A DNA stretch of 37,541 nucleotides from an uncultured Bacilli bacterium (GCA_934101445.1 CAKORQ010000002.1:1-37541); one strand, 5' to 3'; counted from the stretch's first letter, positions 8,040 through 15,694 are shown. Numbers and translations are program-made. Notes: generated by a model from the sequence alone, not told the origin.

Positions 8040-8759
8040 TTAATTTTCTTGGCTTTCTTCTTTAGCTTCTGCATCGTCGTTAGCAACGCTATCAACAACT
8101 GTTTCATATGAAACTAATTCATTATTTTCTGCTTTTCTTTCATTTTTAGCAGCAGATTTAATTAAAACTAAAGATTGTTTTGCACCGGGAACATTACCAC
8201 TAACTAAAATATAGTTTTCTGCTGGATTTGCTTCAACTACTACTAAATTTTGAATAGTAACAGTTTCACAACCCATATGTCCTGGTAATGCCTTACCTGG
8301 TAATACTCTCATTGGTCTCATAGTACCCATTGAACCTGGTCTTCTATGATAACGTGATCCGTGTGCAGATGGACCACTCTTTTGGCCATGGCGTTTAATA
8401 ACACCTTGTGTTCCGTGGCCTTTACTTGTTCCTGTAACATCTACTACTTCACCAGCAGCAAATAAGGAAGCATCTATTGTATCCCCTAAGTTATAAGAGC
8501 CTTCATAATCTCTTATTTCTTTTAAGAAGCGCTTAGGATTTGTATTAGCCTTTTTAGCATGACCAATACTAGCTTTAGTGGCGTTCTTTTCTTTTTTGTC
8601 ACATACGCCTAATTGAATGGCATTATAACCGTCATTTTCAACAGTTTTAACTTGCATAACGGTATTTTTTTCAACTTCAATTACTGTGACAGGAATTACT
8701 TTACCTTCTTTAGTGAAGACTTCAGTCATTCCAACCTTACGTCCTAAGATTCCTTTCAT
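8040..8759 (-). CDS. rplC: Large ribosomal subunit protein uL3
   Basis: A 239-residue L3, an early 23S-binding protein near the peptidyl-transferase centre. The KGHGTQGVIKRHGQKSGPSAHGS and PGSMGTMRPMRVLPGKALPGHMG segments are typical. The C-terminus is extended by about 30 mostly acidic residues (ANDDAEAKEESQEN at the end) beyond the usual family end; such tails vary between lineages. Second gene of the S10 cluster. Confidence 0.98.
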   Translation of the reverse strand: MKGILGRKVGMTEVFTKEGKVIPVTVIEVEKNTVMQVKTVENDGYNAIQLGVCDKKEKNATKASIGHAKKANTNPKRFLKEIRDYEGSYNLGDTIDASLFAAGEVVDVTGTSKGHGTQGVIKRHGQKSGPSAHGSRYHRRPGSMGTMRPMRVLPGKALPGHMGCETVTIQNLVVVEANPAENYILVSGNVPGAKQSLVLIKSAAKNERKAENNELVSYETVVDSVANDDAEAKEESQEN

Positions 8760-8779
8760 AATTTTTCCTCCATTATTTA

Positions 8780-9085
8780 TTATAATTGTTTAATACTAAT
8801 TGCAACTCCACTTGGTAAGTCTAAACGACTTAGAGCCTCAATAGTTTCTTTACTAGGTTCTTTTACTTCAATTAGTCTCTTGTGAGTACGCGATTCAAAT
8901 TGTTCACGTGCATCTTTGTACTTATGTACAGCTCTTAATACTGTAACCTTTTCGATTTCAGTAGGAAGAGGAATTGGACCAGAAATAGTTCCCCCAGTTC
9001 TTTTTACAACATCTACAATCTTACCAGCAGCTAAATCAATACTTCTATGATCATATGCTTTAAGATTAATGCGTATTTTTGACAT
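8780..9085 (-). CDS. rpsJ: Small ribosomal subunit protein uS10
   Basis: A 101-residue S10, first gene of the cluster; it is also NusE, a partner of NusB in transcription antitermination. It has IRINLKAYDHRSIDLAAGKI and the SGPIPLPTEIEKVTVLRAVHKYKD signature. It is preceded by a GGGAGGA site and a leader of about 137 nt with its own promoter. The usual upstream str genes (rpsL-rpsG-fusA-tuf) are not adjacent; degraded sequence and gpmI lie there instead. Confidence 0.99.
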   Translation of the reverse strand: MSKIRINLKAYDHRSIDLAAGKIVDVVKRTGGTISGPIPLPTEIEKVTVLRAVHKYKDAREQFESRTHKRLIEVKEPSKETIEALSRLDLPSGVAISIKQL

Positions 9086-9091
9086 TATATG

Positions 9092-9222
9092 TCCTCCCTT
9101 CGCCTATATCTAGTATAGACTTGCTCCGTAATGAATTACCTGAATTAGGCATTTTTGATTAATTTTTATCAATCAACCTTGCCTAGCGTATCAGCAACCT
9201 CACACATCCCTGCAGTCATACA
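9092..9222 (-). promoter_or_regulatory. Structured 5' leader of the S10 ribosomal protein operon
   Basis: On the minus strand the leader between the promoter and rpsJ holds the segment GTGTGAGGTTGCTGATAC, which can close a small hairpin. It is followed by a stem TAGGCA/TGCCTA (9180-9185 with 9146-9151) enclosing TTGATT/AATCAA. A similar GAGGTTGCTGA hairpin upstream of rpsJ is recalled from other Firmicutes, where L4-type autoregulation is proposed. The stems are seen directly; the regulatory role is inferred. Confidence 0.5.
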
Positions 9223-9228
9223 ATCAAA

Positions 9229-9258
9229 ATAATACCATATATTATCCCTAGAAATCAA
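9229..9258 (-). promoter_or_regulatory. Sigma-A-type promoter for the S10-spc operon
   Basis: Minus strand: -35 TTGATT (9253-9258), 18-nt spacer, -10 TATTAT (9229-9234) with an extended TG one base upstream. Predicted transcription start is near 9222, about 137 nt before rpsJ. It is the only good promoter seen before the ribosomal cluster. Confidence 0.6.
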
Positions 9259-9348
9259 GCATTTTTGCACATTTTTCGTATAAATTTTTTTGAGAATTTT
9301 TTGGTTAAACTAAGGATATTTTTCTAACAAAAATAATTCCTTATTAAT

Positions 9349-9800
9349 TTATTTATTAAAATTTTTAAAATAATCTTCATAATTTTTAGGTTTCAACGAT
9401 TGTTTTATCGAATGCCAAATATTTAATAAAACTTCATACTTAGTATCAAAAAAAGCCCCCATCATATTATGAGAACTTTAATATTAAAATATCATTCAAA
9501 CCAAAGACATGATTTTATTAATCAATTTAATATCTAGAGCATTTTCTAAAGTATCTAAGACACTATCTATTTTACTTTTTAACCTCTTGGCTCTCCTGAT
9601 ATTTGTTTTATCATAAACGTCTTTAACCTTAACTTTCAATTTATTTAATTTTATTACATTTGACTTCAATGTATTTAATTTCAATCTATCAAATTTATTT
9701 AATCTCAATCCATCAGGTTTCAGTTTATTTACTTTTAAGTTATTATTTTTAAATTTTTAGATTCTTCGCCAACTTTATCTAAATAAACTTTTTTCTTTTT
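9349..9800 (-). pseudogene. Coding-like remnants between gpmI and rpsJ, probable decayed gene
   Basis: This gap has no intact gene. Minus-strand reading frames look coding-like in pieces but in different frames. About 9720-9800 reads VYLDKVGEESKNLK. After a one-base shift in an A-run, 9496 to about 9765 reads a Lys/Leu/Asn-rich protein (KVNKLKPDGLRLNKFDRL and on to INKIMSLV) with only a TTG start at 9708. Positions 9349-9465 encode a 38-residue frame (MMGAFFDTKYEVLLNIWHSI, ending NYEDYFKNFNK). None has a ribosome binding site. Part of 9620-9720 is imperfectly repetitive (ATTAAATA units). Either a broken gene or chance frames in AT-rich DNA; no family recognised. Confidence 0.3.
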
Positions 9801-9825
9801 TTCTTCTTTCTATTATTAGGATAAC

Positions 9826-11352
9826 TTAATTCTCCTTAGCCTCATTATCACTAACAAATAAAATATCTGTATTTTTCATTTCCGGAGGACAAGCAATATC
9901 CATATATTTAAGAATAGTTGGAGCCACCATTGTTAAATCTCCATTCTTTAACTTAACTGAGGCATCTGTAACAATAAAAGGAACAGGATACAAGGAATGT
10001 GTAGTTATAACATTGTCATTATCATCTAACATATAATCACAATTTCCATGGTCAGCCATTATAAATAAAGTATAATCATTTTCCTTAGCCTTTAAAACAA
10101 TATTGCCTAAACAATCATCAATGGCCTCCAATGCCTCAATTGTAGCCTCCAAATTACCAGTATGTCCCACCATATCCGGATTAGCAAAATTAACTAAGAT
10201 AAAATCATAGTCCTTATCTAAACATTCTAAACATTTATTGGTTACTTCCTTACAACTCATTTCCGGTTTTAAATCATACGTAGCAACTTTGGGACTAGGA
10301 ACTAAATAACGATCACATTTATCTAATTTATATTCCTTACCACCGTCAAAGAAATAAGTAACATGAGCATACTTTTCCGTCTCAGCAATACGCGCTTGTG
10401 ATAAACCCAGTTGAGCAAGATATACCCCTAGGCTATTTTCAATATCCGGAGTATCTAAGAAATGATATGATTTTTTAGCCTCTTCGATTGGATAAATTGT
10501 AAATACCTGCAAATTTTTATATTTAATTGTTTCATATTCATTAAAATTATTGTCCGTTAGTACCTGTAATATCTGCTTTGCACGGTCCGGACGATAATTC
10601 ATCCACAATACCACATCGCCATCATTTATCTTAGGAGTATCTTCCATAATAATTGGTGGCAAAAACTCATCAGTAACATTTTTTTGATAACAGAAATTAA
10701 TTGATTCTTTTAAATTTTTAACCCTTGCTCCTACCCCCATAGTAAGCATATCACTATATAATTTCGTCCTATCCCATTTCTTATCTCTATCCATAGCATA
10801 ATAGCGCCCGCAAACAGAAGAAACCTCATTGTAGCCATATTCTTTTAACTTGGCATTGATTTCATCAATATAAGTACTACTAGTCATTGTTCCCGTATCA
10901 CGACCATCGGTTATAGCATGAACATAAACTTTTTTAATACCCATTTGCTGTAAATAATCAAGCATCCACATATTGAACTTAATGTGTGAATGAATTCCCC
11001 CATCCGATAACAAGCCTAACATGTGAATAGGTTTATCATTTTCTTTAGCATATTCCACCATCTTTAAAAAATTTTCATTTTTTAAGATTTCTTTCTTACT
11101 AAACCAATCTGATATCTCCATAAAGTTTTGCTTAATTAAACGGCCTGCTCCAATGGTAGTATGTCCGACCTCACTATTACCCATTTGCCCTTTTTCTAAA
11201 CCAACAGCCCTTTCACTAGCCAATAATTGACTATGTGGATATTCATTCCATAGCCTTTTAAAATTGGGCATCTTTGCTAGTTTAACTGCATTGCCATGAA
11301 CGGCATTACGAAGTCCAAATCCATCTAAAATTATTGTTAATACTTTTTTCAT
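9826..11352 (-). CDS. gpmI: 2,3-bisphosphoglycerate-independent phosphoglycerate mutase
   Basis: A 508-residue cytosolic Mn-dependent enzyme of lower glycolysis (3-phosphoglycerate to 2-phosphoglycerate). The start at 11352 (MKKVLTIILDGFG) follows a GGAG site 8 nt upstream; an in-frame GTG 9 nt earlier overlaps that site and is rejected. Alkaline-phosphatase-superfamily metal and catalytic motifs are visible: LDGFG at the start, catalytic Ser60 in MGNSEVGH, HAITDGRD, VNFANPDMVGHTG and MADHGNCD near the C-terminus. Length is normal. Located two genes from pgk with gap nearby, but separated from pgk by spo0A; it has its own promoter, and a terminator lies upstream of it after spo0A. Confidence 0.97.
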   Translation of the reverse strand: MKKVLTIILDGFGLRNAVHGNAVKLAKMPNFKRLWNEYPHSQLLASERAVGLEKGQMGNSEVGHTTIGAGRLIKQNFMEISDWFSKKEILKNENFLKMVEYAKENDKPIHMLGLLSDGGIHSHIKFNMWMLDYLQQMGIKKVYVHAITDGRDTGTMTSSTYIDEINAKLKEYGYNEVSSVCGRYYAMDRDKKWDRTKLYSDMLTMGVGARVKNLKESINFCYQKNVTDEFLPPIIMEDTPKINDGDVVLWMNYRPDRAKQILQVLTDNNFNEYETIKYKNLQVFTIYPIEEAKKSYHFLDTPDIENSLGVYLAQLGLSQARIAETEKYAHVTYFFDGGKEYKLDKCDRYLVPSPKVATYDLKPEMSCKEVTNKCLECLDKDYDFILVNFANPDMVGHTGNLEATIEALEAIDDCLGNIVLKAKENDYTLFIMADHGNCDYMLDDNDNVITTHSLYPVPFIVTDASVKLKNGDLTMVAPTILKYMDIACPPEMKNTDILFVSDNEAKEN

Positions 11353-11436
11353 TAAAATCACTCCAAATAAATATTGATACTAAAACTTAAGTTTTATTCA
11401 TTTTGCACCAATTTCTTTTCTTATATTAGCAATCAA

Positions 11437-11466
11437 ATATTATCACAAACAGCCACCTATTTTCAA
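11437..11466 (-). promoter_or_regulatory. Promoter of gpmI
   Basis: Minus strand: -35 TTGAAA (11461-11466), 18-nt spacer, -10 TAATAT (11437-11442) with an extended TG. It sits between the spo0A terminator and gpmI. A perfect 16-bp palindrome of sequence TAAAACTTAAGTTTTA follows at 11381-11396 in the leader; palindromes of that size are expected by chance a few times in DNA this AT-rich. Confidence 0.5.
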
Positions 11467-11555
11467 GATTTATTAGTATTTTTCTCTTCTTTTATAAATT
11501 TAATATTTCTTCCCACAACCACCAGTTTTAAAAAGTATCTTCATAATTTTTTTAA

Positions 11556-11595
11556 TAAAAAAACTATCACCATAGTTATTATCTAAAGTGATAGT
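11556..11595 (-). terminator. Rho-independent terminator after spo0A
   Basis: Minus strand: stem ACTATCAC/GTGATAGT (11588-11595 with 11563-11570), with an inner TAG/CTA pairing in the loop, followed by seven T (11556-11562). It starts 10 nt after the spo0A stop and separates spo0A from gpmI. Confidence 0.85.
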
Positions 11596-11604
11596 TGATA
11601 ATTA

Positions 11605-12375
11605 TTAAATATTATCATTACTTTTAGCATCAATACTTAATTTATCAGCAATAGTTGCTAAAAATTCTGAATTAGTAGGTTTAGCCCGATCAAAGTCTAC
11701 AGAGTGTCCAAATATTTCTTCCATCAAATCATAATCACCCCTAGTCCAACTAACTTCAATAGCATGTCTAATTGCTCTTTCTACCCGGGAAGGCGTTGTA
11801 TTATACTTATCAGCAATAAAAGGATATACTTCTTTGGTAATACCCCCTAAAACACTAGGATTATTATACATAAGTTGAATGGAATCTCTTATGTATTGAT
11901 ATCCTTTAATATGGCTAGGCATACCTAGTTCATGTAAAAGTCTAGAAATTTCTTTTGTCATTTCTTGCACTGGTCTTTTATTTTCTACTTCTTCTTTCTT
12001 TTTTAAGGCTCCAATATCCATAATTCTATCTTCTAATAATCCCAAATCCATGCCCTTATACAAAACAAATAAAATCTTGTATTCTCCTAGTAACTTCAAT
12101 AAATCTAAATTAGTATTATATGTATAAAGAATTACTTTTTTATTAATATTTTCTTTCTTTAAATACTTTAAAATGCCAACTCCGTCTAATGAAGGCAATA
12201 CTAAAGATAAAACGATACAATCTATATCATCTTGATATTTATTTATCATCTCTAAGCCCTCTAACCCATCACTGCATTTATATTTTATATTAACTTGCGT
12301 ACTACTTTTAGAATTTAAAAATTCAGAAAAATCCTTAATACTAGATACTTCATCTATCATAAGTATATTTATCAT
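11605..12375 (-). CDS. spo0A: Spo0A-family sporulation regulator with degenerate receiver
   Basis: A 256-residue homologue of Spo0A, the master DNA-binding regulator of sporulation. The C-terminal effector domain (about residues 140-250) is strongly conserved: HELGMPSHIKGYQYIRDSI, then the recognition helix TTPSRVERAIRHAIEVSWTRG and KPTNSEFLATIADKL. The N-terminal receiver is degenerate. The phosphoacceptor Asp is replaced by Ser57 (VLSLVLPSLDG against VLDIIMPHLDG recalled from Bacillus); the acidic pocket is reduced to D8-E9; the conserved Lys-Pro is shifted or lost (LYKGMD). The Ser codon is TCT at 12205-12207, two changes from any Asp codon, so a single error does not explain it. Not next to spoIVB as is usual in spore-formers; here between pgk and gpmI. 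Terminator follows at 11556-11595. Confidence 0.93.
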   Translation of the reverse strand: MINILMIDEVSSIKDFSEFLNSKSSTQVNIKYKCSDGLEGLEMINKYQDDIDCIVLSLVLPSLDGVGILKYLKKENINKKVILYTYNTNLDLLKLLGEYKILFVLYKGMDLGLLEDRIMDIGALKKKEEVENKRPVQEMTKEISRLLHELGMPSHIKGYQYIRDSIQLMYNNPSVLGGITKEVYPFIADKYNTTPSRVERAIRHAIEVSWTRGDYDLMEEIFGHSVDFDRAKPTNSEFLATIADKLSIDAKSNDNI

Positions 12376-12400
12376 ATTTTCTCCCTTTTCGTACTACTTA

Positions 12401-12461
12401 ATTCCATTATAAATATAATTCTTCCAAAACGCTACCCTATATTTTGACAACATTTGTCGAA
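12401..12461 (-). promoter_or_regulatory. spo0A upstream region with 0A boxes
   Basis: The perfect Spo0A-binding consensus TGTCGAA lies at 12455-12461 (plus strand). A one-mismatch box TGTCAAA faces it on the minus strand within TTTTGACAA (about 12433-12440); together they form a near-palindrome. Downstream towards spo0A are a TATAAT (minus, 12406-12411) without a clear -35, and an ATGGAATTA resembling a sigma-H -10 with a GGAAGAA about 11 nt upstream. Autoregulation is inferred. TGTCGAA also occurs by chance inside at least two genes (16796-16802, 27143-27149). Confidence 0.45.
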
Positions 12462-12493
12462 CATAATCGTATTTTTTATCTCACCCAAAAAAT

Positions 12494-13693
12494 TTATAAT
12501 ACTTCTTCTTTATCACTTATTGCCGCAATGGCTGGTAGTGTCTCGTTAATAATATATTCCAAAGTAGCCCCGCCACCAGTTGAAATATACGTAAATTTAT
12601 CCATCATGTTAAACTTACGAATAGCCCCAATGCAATCACCACCACCAGCAATTGTCTTAGCCATACTAGATGTAACAATATTTAACAATTCTAAAGTTCC
12701 ATTACTAAACTTAGCATCTTCATAAATACCAGCAGTGCCATTCATAAATATTGTTTTGGATTCATCAATGATTTTCTTATAAACATTTAAAGTCTTAGGA
12801 CCAATATCCCCAACTATTTCATCACTACTAACTTTATTAATATCCTTAGAAGCCACATAATTATCATCATACTTTTTGCCAACAATAGCATCAAATGGTA
12901 AAACAATTTTTTTATTATATTCTTTTAATATCTCTTTTACTTTTATTAAAGTTTCAGCATCATCACTAGCAAGGGATTTTCCAACATTAAGTCCCAAAGA
13001 CTTCAAACAACTATTAGCAAGGCCCCCAGTAAGCAACATATGATTACATTTAGGTAGCAATTTTTCAATAAGCGGTAATTTATCTGTAATTTTAGCCCCT
13101 CCCATGATAATAGTAAAAGGAGAAACCGGATTCAAAACATATTTATTAAGCATTTCCATTTCTTTTTGAACACAAAAACCTAAACAACTAGGAATAAACT
13201 TAGCAATCCCACTAGTTGAGGCATGCATACGATGACTACTAGCAAAAGCATCTAAAACAAATACATCGCCCAAAGAAGCAAAATAAGCCGCAAGTTGGGG
13301 ATCATTATTACTTTCAAACCCATTAGGAACATCTTCAAACCTAGTATTTTCTACCAATAATATTTCTTTAGGCTGCAACTCCGTTGCTTTTATTTCTAAA
13401 AGACTACTTCTAGTTTCAGGTGAAAAAATAACATTGCTACTTACCAGTTCATTTAAACGCTCGGCCACTATTTTTAGGCTATACTTCTTTTTATCTTCTT
13501 CCGTTTTAACTTTGCCAAAATGGGACAATAAAATGATTTTGCAATTTTTATCAATTAAATAATTAATTGTTTCTAAAGAGGCTTTTATCTTTGTATCATC
13601 TAAAATGCGGCCTTCTTTAACCGGAACATTAAAATCACAACGAACAATTACCCTTTTATTTAAAACATTAGTATCTTGTAACAAGCACTTCAT
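12494..13693 (-). CDS. pgk: Phosphoglycerate kinase, divergent
   Basis: About 399 residues; glycolytic ATP-forming transfer from 1,3-bisphosphoglycerate. The start at 13693 (MKCLLQDTNVLNKRVIVRCDF) is 1 nt after the previous stop and follows AAGGAG; the in-frame GTG 9 nt earlier lies in that site. Family motifs present are RCDFNVP, ENTRFED, SSHRMHAS, GGAKITDKL, a glycine-rich GGGDC and ISTGGGATLE. Unusual: the first-loop Arg (usually DDTRI) is Lys35, the SHLGRP motif reads SHFGKVK with Lys61 for Arg, NGPMGVFE reads NGTAGIYED, and the Thr/Ser after GGGD is Cys. Probably still a kinase, but an outlier; whether a second pgk exists cannot be told. No clear terminator before spo0A, so read-through is possible. 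Confidence 0.92.
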   Translation of the reverse strand: MKCLLQDTNVLNKRVIVRCDFNVPVKEGRILDDTKIKASLETINYLIDKNCKIILLSHFGKVKTEEDKKKYSLKIVAERLNELVSSNVIFSPETRSSLLEIKATELQPKEILLVENTRFEDVPNGFESNNDPQLAAYFASLGDVFVLDAFASSHRMHASTSGIAKFIPSCLGFCVQKEMEMLNKYVLNPVSPFTIIMGGAKITDKLPLIEKLLPKCNHMLLTGGLANSCLKSLGLNVGKSLASDDAETLIKVKEILKEYNKKIVLPFDAIVGKKYDDNYVASKDINKVSSDEIVGDIGPKTLNVYKKIIDESKTIFMNGTAGIYEDAKFSNGTLELLNIVTSSMAKTIAGGGDCIGAIRKFNMMDKFTYISTGGGATLEYIINETLPAIAAISDKEEVL

Positions 13694-13694
13694 T

Positions 13695-14231
13695 TTAAGC
13701 ACTCCTTTCTTTTTTTACTTCAACTGGCAAAATAGAAATTATATCATCAATTGTTATACTATCACCACTATCTTCTCTACTTAAAGTATTACTATCACTA
13801 AAATCAGGTTCGGATAAAGTTAAAGCCCCTTGTACTATCAATGGAATATATTTTTCTTTAATCACAGTATTTTCTCTGCCTGTAACCAGATTAGAATAAA
13901 CTTCTTTAAAATTATTTATAACCTCATTACTTAAAGGATTATTATCATAATATACCATCATCATAATATCTTCCTCACGACTACTACCACTTGGAAATAC
14001 TTGAACAACTATCCCCTGAAGTGCTCTGGCTAAATTAATTGAGGTACTCATAACATCATTTGTTAAAACATTTTCCATTTTCCCATAATTAGATTGTAAT
14101 TTTTCAATAATCTTTTTTAACATTTCTAAATGAGGCGAAGAGGCCTTATCTATCTGACTATTCCATTCTTCATTAAGAACAAAATTGTTTGCAATTACTA
14201 TCATTCGTGTATTACTTCTATTACTATTCAT
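13695..14231 (-). CDS. Hypothetical protein upstream of pgk
   Basis: 178 residues, no family recognised. It appears soluble: no signal peptide or membrane segment. A central part with alternating hydrophobics (INLARALQGIVVQVFPSGSSREEDIMMMVYYDN, about residues 66-97) looks like a small alpha/beta domain. The C-terminus is acidic and Ser-rich, ending in IDDIISILPVEVKKERSA. Start uncertain: the first ATG has only a distant GAAAGG, and Met10 is an alternative. It ends 1 nt before pgk, so it is co-transcribed and probably translationally coupled with it; a role linked to glycolysis is a guess from position only. Promoter candidate at 14286-14291. Confidence 0.75.
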   Translation of the reverse strand: MNSNRSNTRMIVIANNFVLNEEWNSQIDKASSPHLEMLKKIIEKLQSNYGKMENVLTNDVMSTSINLARALQGIVVQVFPSGSSREEDIMMMVYYDNNPLSNEVINNFKEVYSNLVTGRENTVIKEKYIPLIVQGALTLSEPDFSDSNTLSREDSGDSITIDDIISILPVEVKKERSA

Positions 14232-14285
14232 AAATTTTATTCAGTTAAACCTTTCTAACCGTTAATTATTATTAATTACTTTTTT

Positions 14286-14332
14286 ATTATATCAAATTTC
14301 TTTTAAAAAAACTGTAAAATTACTGTAATTTT
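14286..14332 (-). promoter_or_regulatory. Promoter and possible operator for the hypothetical gene-pgk pair
   Basis: Minus strand: extended -10 TGATATAAT (TATAAT at 14286-14291) without a good -35. Over the -35 area lies a tandem pair ACTGTAAAATT/ACTGTAATTTT (14311-14332, plus strand). Its second half also forms an inverted repeat AAAATTA/TAATTTT (14316-14332). This could be a regulator site; no regulator is identified. Confidence 0.4.
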
Positions 14333-14336
14333 TAAA

Positions 14337-14394
14337 TGAAAAAAAAGCATAACTATAATTAACCCCCAATAATTAATTATTACACTTTTTTATT
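14337..14394. terminator. Imperfect bidirectional terminator-like hairpin
   Basis: Eight A (14339-14346), an imperfect stem with TAATTAA/TTAATTA as its core around a CCCCC loop, then six T on the plus strand. It can act on either strand as a weak terminator after gap (minus strand). The rest of 14395-14522 is very AT-rich with no other structure recognised. Confidence 0.4.
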
Positions 14395-14522
14395 CTTAAA
14401 CTATTTATACTTTAGTTATCGCCATATCTTAAATTCAACTATTAAACTTTAATATAATTATAATTCATAAAATATTACCATTATTAATTATATTATTTAA
14501 AATATATTATAACCTTCAAAAA

Positions 14523-15536
14523 TTATTTTTCTAACGATAAGAAATATCTTAAAGTAGAAATCATTTGGTGCGTATAACCAGCCTCATTATCATACCACGC
14601 TACTACTTTAGCAAGACAAGTATTGCCAAAATTTATAACATCGGTAGAAAGTAAATCTACGATAGCTCCACATTTCTTACCAATACAATCACTAGAAACT
14701 ATTGGATCATTTGTTACTTTTAATGTTTCATTTTGATTTTCAATAAACAAATTATTTAGTTCTTCCTTTGTTAAACTCTTCTTTAATTCTAAAGTTAAGT
14801 CTATCATAGAACCATCCGATACCGGAACTCTAAAGGCCTTACCAACTATTTTTCCATCCAAAGCAGGAATAACTTTTCCAATAGCACTAGCAGCACCAGT
14901 TGAGGCTGGTACAATATTAGCCGCACACGCTCTTCCCCGACGCGCATAAATTCCCTTATTATGTGTAATATCTAAAGTGGCCTGGTCATTAGTATAAGCA
15001 TGAATGGTACTCATAGCCCCACCTACAATACCGATATTTTTTTCAATTACGGAAACAACTGGCGCCATACAGTTAGTTGTACAAGAAGCAGCGGAAATTA
15101 TTTGTTCAGAACCATCTAATATATCATGGTTAACATTAAAGACAATTGTTTTCATATTCCCTTTACCTGGAGCCGAAATAACCACTTTTTTAGCGCCCGC
15201 CGTAATATGTTTGTAAGCATCTTCATACTTGGTAAAATGCCCACTGCATTCTAAGACTGCATCTATTCCTAATTCGTTCCAAGGTAAATTTAGTGGATCT
15301 TTCTCGCTATATACTCTAATTTTTTTAACGCCACCAACAACTATAAAATCCCCCTCAAAACCAATTTCATTTTCATGAAAACTACGATGATTAGTATCGT
15401 ACTTCAAAAGATATGCTAATTCTTCCGCCGTTGCTAAATCATTTATCGCTACAACATTTAAATCCTTACTTGTAATCATCTCTCTAAACGCTAAGCGTCC
15501 AATTCTTCCAAATCCATTAATTGCTATTTTTTTCAT
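14523..15536 (-). CDS. gap: Type I glyceraldehyde-3-phosphate dehydrogenase
   Basis: 337 residues, cytosolic, oxidises glyceraldehyde-3-phosphate to 1,3-bisphosphoglycerate. The Rossmann motif NGFGRIGR is at residues 7-14. Asp33 in INDLA points to NAD preference. The catalytic Cys152 lies in ASCTTNCMAP, and His179 (STIHAYTND) is the base. NIVPASTGAASAIGKVIPALDGK and the C-terminal WYDNEAGYTHQM are normal. Adjacent to the hypothetical gene and pgk but probably a separate unit: it has a candidate -10 TATAAT upstream and a weak terminator-like hairpin downstream. Confidence 0.98.
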   Translation of the reverse strand: MKKIAINGFGRIGRLAFREMITSKDLNVVAINDLATAEELAYLLKYDTNHRSFHENEIGFEGDFIVVGGVKKIRVYSEKDPLNLPWNELGIDAVLECSGHFTKYEDAYKHITAGAKKVVISAPGKGNMKTIVFNVNHDILDGSEQIISAASCTTNCMAPVVSVIEKNIGIVGGAMSTIHAYTNDQATLDITHNKGIYARRGRACAANIVPASTGAASAIGKVIPALDGKIVGKAFRVPVSDGSMIDLTLELKKSLTKEELNNLFIENQNETLKVTNDPIVSSDCIGKKCGAIVDLLSTDVINFGNTCLAKVVAWYDNEAGYTHQMISTLRYFLSLEK

Positions 15537-15694
15537 TTTTCTACCCTTTTCTATTATTTTTTGCTAAAACGTCTTGCCAAAAACCAATATTTTCCATATT
15601 ATACTATATACATAAAACATAATAAGTCTTAATAGTTATTTTCATTATTATATATACCCCTATTTTTATTATCTAAACCCCAAAATTTCTATAA

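Noticed and set aside
11381..11396. Perfect 16-bp palindrome TAAAACTTAAGTTTTA before gpmI as an operator.
   Set aside because: In DNA this AT-rich a few such palindromes are expected by chance in the window; no second copy was noticed.
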